Shown here piece after piece: positions 57,689-64,000 of a stretch of DNA of 64,000 nt. A model generated the notes under the pieces. That model made no database searches. It had not been told where the DNA came from and saw only the letters and a program-made list of their open reading frames with translations. Numbering within the stretch: the stretch's first letter is position 1; each line of letters starts with the position of its first letter. The translations under genes were made by a program, and so were the position numbers. This DNA comes from Podospora bellae-mahoneyi (Eukaryota; Ascomycota; Sordariomycetes; Sordariales; Podosporaceae), in NCBI RefSeq assembly GCF_035222275.1, contig NC_085882.1:2673501-2737500 (forward strand). The letters run 5' to 3'.

Positions 57689-58743
57689 TCAAGGCTGGAC
57701 AACAACAAATGAGTTTCTTTCTCCTGCCCAAACCCCCTTTATTTTCTTTTTGTCGTGATCAAACTCCCCTTTTAGTCTTGTCCATTCTGTGACTAGTTTT
57801 GTTTCTCTGCCTAAACCGAGTTGACCAGAGGAGTTGTCTCCCCGTCCCCAGATTTCGTCGTCGGTGGTTAGGACTAGGACGTGTGACTGGCCGACTGCTA
57901 CGTCTTTGATATCCTTTTCGCTGTCGTCGCCTATTACGACGGGTTCGGGAGAGTCGGGGATGTCAGGGTACCAGGTTGAGCAGCGGCTTGGGTGGCCCCA
58001 GAGGTAGAGGTCGTGGCCGGCTGTTAGGGCTGCTACCAAGCAGCCTGAGGGAGAGGAGGAGAGTTTCGTTACTGGGCCTGTGGGGAGGGAGGAGAGGTCG
58101 GGGATGGGATGGGGGTGATGGGGGGGTTGGGAGGGGGAACAAGGGCGGGAGAGGAGGGGGGGGTAGCGGGGGTCGCCCCAGGAGAGGACGTGGGATTCTG
58201 GGGGGGGAGAAAGGGCGAGAAAACCGGTTGCGTAGGGGGTTATTTGGGAAAGTTGAAGGGTGGGGTAGGAGATGGGTTGGGAGGAGGGGGAGAGGAGGGT
58301 GGTGAGGGAGGGGTATTGGAGGGGGTGGGGGTTTGTTGGGTGGTTGGGTACTGGTGTTTGTTAGAACTGGAGTGGAGGGGAAGGGGAAGGGGATAGTACG
58401 GACCTACTACTATGTCGTTGGAGGCTTCGACGAAGTGGTGGTAGTGGTCTGGGTGCGAGGTTGAGAGTTGTTGGTGGAGTTTTGGGACCAGGCCGGCTGT
58501 GTAGGTTGGTGAGAAGGGGGTGGTGGTTGTGTAGACTGGAGTGGTTAGTTAGGTGTGGGTGTTCAAGGGGCTGGATTGGGGAGGCTTACCTAGGGTATAT
58601 GATGGAAATGGACGGATATAGTCTATTTCCTTGTCCTCGAGAAGGCAAGTGAAAGTGAAGATGTCGTCTGGTTGTTGGTCTTTTTTGGTGGTGTCAAAGT
58701 CTAATTGGCTCCAGGCGTTGAGGCCTGCTGCATAGAGTGACAT
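57689..58743 (-). CDS. RCC1-like beta-propeller protein
   Basis: Three minus-strand exons (58743-58590, 58535-58404 and 58350-57689) give 315 residues. The start MSLYAAGLNAWSQLDF is a first RCC1-type blade (G-x-N-x-W-x-Q-L). Later blades show SHVLSWGDPRYPPLL, AALTAGHDLYLWG, DVAVGQSHVLVLTTDDEIWG and the closing RGDNSSGQLGLGR. Only part of the usual seven blades is obvious. Small fungal RCC1-like proteins such as yeast Ats1 have this size, but the role is unknown and a Ran exchange-factor activity should not be assumed. The second intron's donor (gtccgt) is weak, so that boundary is less certain. Exon 3 is very Pro/Ser-rich with C-ending codons. The stop lies 193 bp from that of PRE8, tail to tail. 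Confidence 0.75.
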
Positions 58744-59468
58744 GGTAATTATGATGTTTGGCACTTTTATGTATGATAACTGCTGGCCTGTATAAAAAAC
58801 CATTCAACGGCAAGAAACAACCTGGAATGCTTGCCTTGTGCAAGGTAACTTACTTGTACCTGCCCATCCAGTTAGTGTAAGCAGACCAATGAGGAAGGCG
58901 CGCATCCACTAAACCTCGTGATCCCCACCTCATGCAGACGGCTTGCCAAGCAGCTGCAGCCTCACTCCAGCATTGCCGGCAGTAGGCCTCGTCGACACTC
59001 GTTTTTGCATGATTTCAAGTATATATATAAAAGGATCCCAATTTGATTTCCCGACGCGGGATGGACCTCCTGTTCTGACGACACTCTGGTCTCGACATCA
59101 CTGCTCCATCTGCCCTGTCCAGCCAACTGACCATGCTCGGCGAGGTCACAACTGGCCGGTCATCATTCACTCGAGATATATGAATGGGCAAGATCCAAGC
59201 GGTATGTTCTCACCAGTGCATTGCTCTGTGGGCCTCCACACATCAGTACTACCACCCTTTGACCTTAGTGAGGCCTGCGGTGGCTTACCCACACTCCAGT
59301 TTGCTTCGTCCCAACCTGTTCCGCCGCTGCTTTGGAAGATGGGGACGAAAAGGCCATAGAAATTTCTTCTTTGCTTTAAAAGGCTATCAGAGTTTTTTAC
59401 TTCCGCCACTTTGCTCGGAAGACCATTCACGCCACAAATCCTTTCTCTGTTTACGCTCAACGCCGGCT
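58744..59468. other. Divergent promoter region, RCC1-like and DCL2
   Basis: This 725 bp lies between divergent starts, with a strong TATA-like sequence at 59020. Several upstream ATGs lie between it and the DCL2 start, so a leader intron or upstream frames may affect DCL2 translation. Confidence 0.5.
59020..59032 (+). promoter_or_regulatory. TATA box-like sequence upstream of DCL2
   Basis: tatatatataaaa, followed by gg, fits the TATAWAAR consensus and lies about 450 bp upstream of the DCL2 start codon in a plausible orientation. It implies a long leader or leader intron. Confidence 0.5.
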
Positions 59469-62400
59469 ATGGAGTCAAAGGATACTAGGAACACGATGGC
59501 AGATGAGCCCAAGGCATCCTCCTCTGATGAAGATGGACTTCAGGGGGTGGAAGAGGCCATGCAGACGGAGGCATTGGCAGAGAATGTCTACCAAGTGTCC
59601 TCGGACACTGAAGACACAAGTGGAACTGAGACGCCCCCTAAAGTCAAAACCTCTCCTGAGGTGATCATGACCGCGAGAGCATACCAAGTCGAAATGTTTC
59701 AGGAGAGTCTACAGCGGAACATCATCGTTGCAGTAAGATACCTCAGAATGTGATGGTTATGGGTGAAACTGACGCGGATATACCTACAGATGGACACAGG
59801 AAGCGGAAAAACTCAAGTGTGAGTTGAGCTTCGTGATTCAGTTTGCGGAAATTGCTGACTTTTTACGTAGGGCGATACTTCGAATTCAGGAAGAGCTCGG
59901 AAGGAGCCCCAAGGTAGGTTGTTCACGAAGCCGATAATGTGGTCGAATAAAACTGACGAGATATTTAGCTTATCTGGTTCCTTGCTCCTACCGTTCAGCT
60001 TGCCGCCCAACAGTTTGAGGTCATCGAAAAACAGATACCAGGAGTTCAGTCAAGGTTCATCTGCGGCGCGGACAATGTTCAGGCCTGGAAGTACAAGACC
60101 GGTGTTTGGCAGGCGGTTCTCACCAATGTCCGGATCGTTGTGTCTACGTACCAGATCTTGTTTGATGCTGCCGTAGCACACGCTTTTGTGCCCTTGGAAT
60201 CTATTAGTCTTCTCGTCATCGATGAAGGTGAGTTTTCCTTGTCCATTTCGTTAATCATGGTTCAAGACTGATAAGGTGCAGCCCATAACTGTGTCGGCAT
60301 GAATCCTGTGGCTAGACTCATGAGAGAGTCATACGCCAAGCTGAAGCAGGAGGGGAAACCCGTCCCTCACATTCTGGGTCTCACGGCTAGCCCTTTGATG
60401 AGGTCCAATCTCGCTGGTATAGAAACACTCGAGCAGACCCTTGATGCAATCTGCAGGACGCCCTGTAGGCACCGCGACGAGCTTATGGCTCAGGTGAACC
60501 GTCCAGAGATGAAAGCATTCATATACGGAGACCTTCCTGAACCTCAAATTGCCACCCCATCGTCTTCAAACATGACCAGGCTCATCGACACCTTACGACA
60601 GATGGATATTACGGCCGATCCTCACATCATACGACTCCGTGAGGAGAACACGGAGCGTAGTCGCGAGGCTCTGAAACGCGCCATCATGTCTCGCGATACT
60701 CAGTCACAGAAGCAGATGAAGGCGCTGTTTGCAAGAGCAAGAGAGATGAGGATGAACCTAGGACCGTGGGCGGCGGAATATTACATCAACAGAGTTGTCA
60801 CTGAGTTTCTCAAAGTTGGCAGTCCACCCGCCCCATCGGTTCACAACCTTTGGGATGAGGAAAAGGCCTATCTGTCGGCTACACTTCAGGGTATTAAACC
60901 TGAAGCACCGCCGAGCCTTCCAGATAACCTCTCCCGCAAAGTTCAAGCCTTGCTACAAATTCTCGCCTCCCATAAAGGCAACCCCATGGGAATCGTTTTC
61001 GTCACGGAGAGGGCAACCGCTTCGGTCCTTTCGCATGTTCTCTCGGTACATCCCGTTCTCGAGTCTCGCTACTCCGTGGAGTCTATGGTTGGCACATCAA
61101 AACTTCCTGGGGGCAAGCACAGTTTTCTCGATCTCACCACGAAAGAGGACATTGAGTCTCTGCACCGGTTCAGAAAGGGCAAGGTCAACTTGCTGGTGGC
61201 TACAAGCGTTCTGGAGGAAGGCATCGATGTACCCGTGTGCAACTTGGTCATCTGCTTTGACAAGCCCAGCAACCTCAAGTCGTTCATCCAGAGACGAGGG
61301 AGGGCTCGTATGAACGAGTCGGAACTCTGGGTTCTTTTCAAAGATGATCAGGACCAGTCTCTGGAGGAGTGGAAGGAGCTCGAGCAGGAGATGAAGCGCA
61401 AATACGAAGACGAATTACGGGAAATAGCAGGGCTTGAGCAGATGGAACAATCCGAGGCGGATGATTATCCCAAGATGACAGACCCAACAACAGGGGCACA
61501 GATGACTATCCACGACGCAAAGCAACATCTCGATCATTTCTGCTCAACCTTGTCCACCAGGAAGTTTGTCAACTGGGCGCCGTTTTACATTATCCACGAT
61601 CTGGAGGGAAACCCTATCGACGCTCGCAAACCCGGCCTTCGGGCCGCCACTGTGAACTTGCCCGTCTCACTGTCCCCGAGTTTGCGTCGTGCAGAAAGCC
61701 TGCGGACCTGGCCCTCGGAGGCTTTTGCTTGCAAAGACGCCGCTTTCCAGGCTTACAAGAAGCTCTACGAGGCGGGTTTGATCGACAAGAACATGCTGCC
61801 TGCCAGAACAACGCCTGGCTTGGTGGAAGTTGGAAAACCGGAGGGGATCACCACTGTTGAGGTGCAATATAATCCCTGGCTGGAGGTATCAAAGGCTTGG
61901 GAGAGCAGCACTAAGCTGTACAGTCGGCGTGTGACAATATCCAGCGAGGACGGCACACATTGGGCACAGCTGGACCTTTCGCTTCCAATCCCCGTTCCTT
62001 TGATAAGAGATCAAGTCATTCATTCGGAGCGCAAAATATCTTGGTCTATATCCATGGGGGCTGCTCATGAGAGAAAGTATGACAAGGACAATCGAGATCA
62101 CACTTATGGTTTGCTCACGATGGCCTACGGACATCGGTTTCCGATAGAGAAGAAACAATATCCCATCCGTCTTTTCTCGCCAGAGGAGGAGATTGCTATT
62201 GACCGCATGGCCGCATTGGAATTCAACCGCGACTCTCTCGCCAACTGTTCTCAGTCTTACCTCATCCGGGATGTTGACAGCGCCAACCACCCCTATTTCT
62301 TTAGGGAGTGGCTTCCAAAGAAGCCTCCCATGAACATGATCAAGTCCGTGTTTAAGGGGTTCGAGGAGGCCCCAGAGGATGTCCCTTATGTGTCTGTGCA

Positions 62401-64000
62401 GGCGTTCCCCAAGAGGGCAGGTCAATTCCGGAAGTTACCCAATGCTTTCATTCACCAGCTACCCAGCGGGAAGCCTTACCCGCGAGTGATTCTTGCGAGC
62501 CAGGTCAAAGTCGACAAGATCCCAACTGTATTTGCCCATGTGGGTCTGATGCTTCCCGCTCTTACGGCTGCAGTGGGTGACTATCTTGTTGCCAGAGACC
62601 TGCTGGATGGGTCGCTGCAAACGACCGGGATCACGGATCTGGATCTGGTGGTCACGGCCCTCACTGCATCGGGGGCGAGGAGGTCAATCGACTATGAAAG
62701 AATTGAGTTTCTGGGAGATTCCATTCTCAAGTTTTGCACAACTATCAACTGCTCGGCACAGTGTAAGTTTACTTGCCCCTTTGATTTCTAGAACAGTGGC
62801 TGACCGCGGTTCAAGACCTCCACTTCCCAGAAGGCTTCCTCTCGGCGACTAAAGACAAGATCGTCTCCAACTACCGTCTCTGCAAAGCTGCCATAGATTT
62901 CGGACTCGCCCGCTATATCATCAACACTGCCTACACGACAGACAAGTGGCGGCCCGTGTTTGTGGAAGATTACCTCGAGCGCACCGACAACCCTTCTTCC
63001 GATGAACCGAAAACCCGGGAGATGTCGACCAAAACCCTCGCCGATGTGGTAGAAGCCTTGATCGGTGCCTCCCACATCAGCGGCGGTATCAATAAAGCCC
63101 TCGCTTGTATTTCTCTGTTTCTCCCCGAGGCCAAATGGCAGAGCATCGACCACGGCCGCCAGGTCCTCTACGACGAAGCCCCCGACGACGAGCCCCTCCC
63201 TCCTAACATGCACCTTCTGGAGAAACTGATCGGGTATACTTTCAAGAAAAAGTCCCTCCTCATTGAGGCAATGACCCATCCCTCTTTTAACGTGCAAGAT
63301 ACCCGCGCCTCCCTCGACAGGCTAGAATTTCTTGGCGACGCGATACTAGACTACCTCGTTGTCGAATCCCTCTTCTCCCTCCGCGAACCACTGACCGGTC
63401 TCCCCCTCGAAAACTCCAAGCTCCACCTTTTACGCACCGCTCTTGTCAACGCCGACATTTTGGGGTTTTTGGTGATGGAGTGGGCCATCGAAGAGGAAAG
63501 ATACAACGCTGAAGTCATCCTCCCTGATCCCACTTCCAACCCATACCTCTCCCCCTCACGACGAACTTCTAGTTCAAGCACTAACCCCCCAGAGATCAAC
63601 CTCATCAGCACCACGGCCAAATTCCCGCTGTGGTCATTCCTGCGGTACACCTCGCCCGAAATGGGCGAGCACATCCTCGCTACCCAATCCCGGCATTCTT
63701 TTCTCCGCGACGAAATCCGTCACGCCCTTGACCGCGGCGAAAAATACCCCTGGCCCGCGCTTACAAGACTCCAAGCACAAAAGTTTTATGGCGATGTTTT
63801 TGAGAGCTTGATGGGAGCTGTCTGGGTTGATAGTGGGGATTTGGAAGAGTGCAGGGGGTTGATGGAACGAATTGGGATCATGGGGGTGATGGAGAGGTTG
63901 GTGAGGGAGGGGGTGCACTGTTTGCATCCGAAGGAGGAGTTGGGGCTTTTGGCGGCGGGAAGGGCGGTGGAGTATAGGGTTGAGGAGAACGAGGAAGGGC
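59469..64000 (+). CDS. DCL2: Dicer-like protein 2 (3' end outside window)
   Basis: Six exons are visible: 59469-59732, 59790-59818, 59871-59913, 59969-60227, 60282-62762 and 62816-64000. They give about 1,420 residues with no stop before the edge. After an acidic N-terminus the helicase starts at TARAYQVEMFQESLQRNIIV. The ATP-binding motif MDTGSGKTQV (89-98) is carried mainly by a 29-nt exon, and motif II is DEAHNC (about 197). LGLTASP, LLVATSVLEEGIDVP (about 505) and FIQRRGRARMNES complete the helicase. The Dicer dimerisation domain (HLDHFCSTLSTRKFVNWAPF) lies near 615. Two RNase III domains follow, with ERIEFLGDSILKF (about 1005) and RLEFLGDAILDYL (about 1195), each with a later acidic partner (ADVVEALIGA; GDVFESLMGAVW). 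No PAZ domain is evident. GSGKTQVAILRIQ and DEAHN favour DCL2 over DCL1. The enzyme cuts double-stranded RNA into small RNAs for quelling and antiviral defence. Confidence 0.95.

Overview
The window reads as nuclear DNA of a filamentous ascomycete, most likely a Sordariomycete close to the Sordariales. It carries single-copy eukaryotic housekeeping genes, many short introns (mostly 50-110 nt) with GTANGT-type donors and CTNAC-like branch points, and fungus-specific families (Stc1 domain, a DUF7514-type protein, GT34 mannosyltransferase, a fused isocyanide synthase-dioxygenase, Dicer-like 2). Genes lie on both strands 0.2-4 kb apart, with no operons. No virus-like element, CRISPR array, rRNA or tRNA gene could be supported.

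Layout. 0-9 kb: the 5' end of a secreted protein (minus), a RAD57/XRCC3-like Rad51 paralogue, an acidic coiled-coil gene with a decayed-looking 3' continuation, and the second-largest RNA polymerase III subunit. 9-22 kb: a 3.8 kb divergent promoter region with a 98-nt T tract, a five-exon PUF4-like Pumilio gene, RFC5 and the ERD2 K/HDEL receptor. 23-34.5 kb: a signal-peptide/single-TM surface protein, a LicD-family membrane protein, an Stc1-domain protein and a DUF7514-type protein with an Arg-Glu/Asp tail. 35-45 kb: an MFS sugar/polyol transporter, the isocyanide synthase-dioxygenase fusion and a long acidic repeat protein. 46-59 kb: a pyruvate dehydrogenase kinase, sphingosine-1-phosphate lyase, a Golgi mannosyltransferase, a membrane RINGv E3 ligase, proteasome subunit alpha-2 and an RCC1-like protein. 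59.5-64 kb: a Dicer-like 2 gene that runs off the right edge.

How the genes fit together. Most are unrelated housekeeping neighbours. Two groupings are suggestive. The Stc1-domain gene (28 kb) and Dicer-like 2 (59 kb) both belong to RNA-silencing families and lie about 30 kb apart. The isocyanide synthase-dioxygenase (40 kb) is a specialised-metabolism enzyme with an MFS transporter on one side but no other recognisable biosynthetic neighbours. Two AT-rich loci, at 2.6 and 29.8 kb, share a 21-bp repeat unit and look like one unnamed dispersed repeat family. Several genes also shift from C-rich to G-rich synonymous codons between their 5' and 3' ends. All intron-exon structures were deduced by eye from splice signals and reading-frame continuity.
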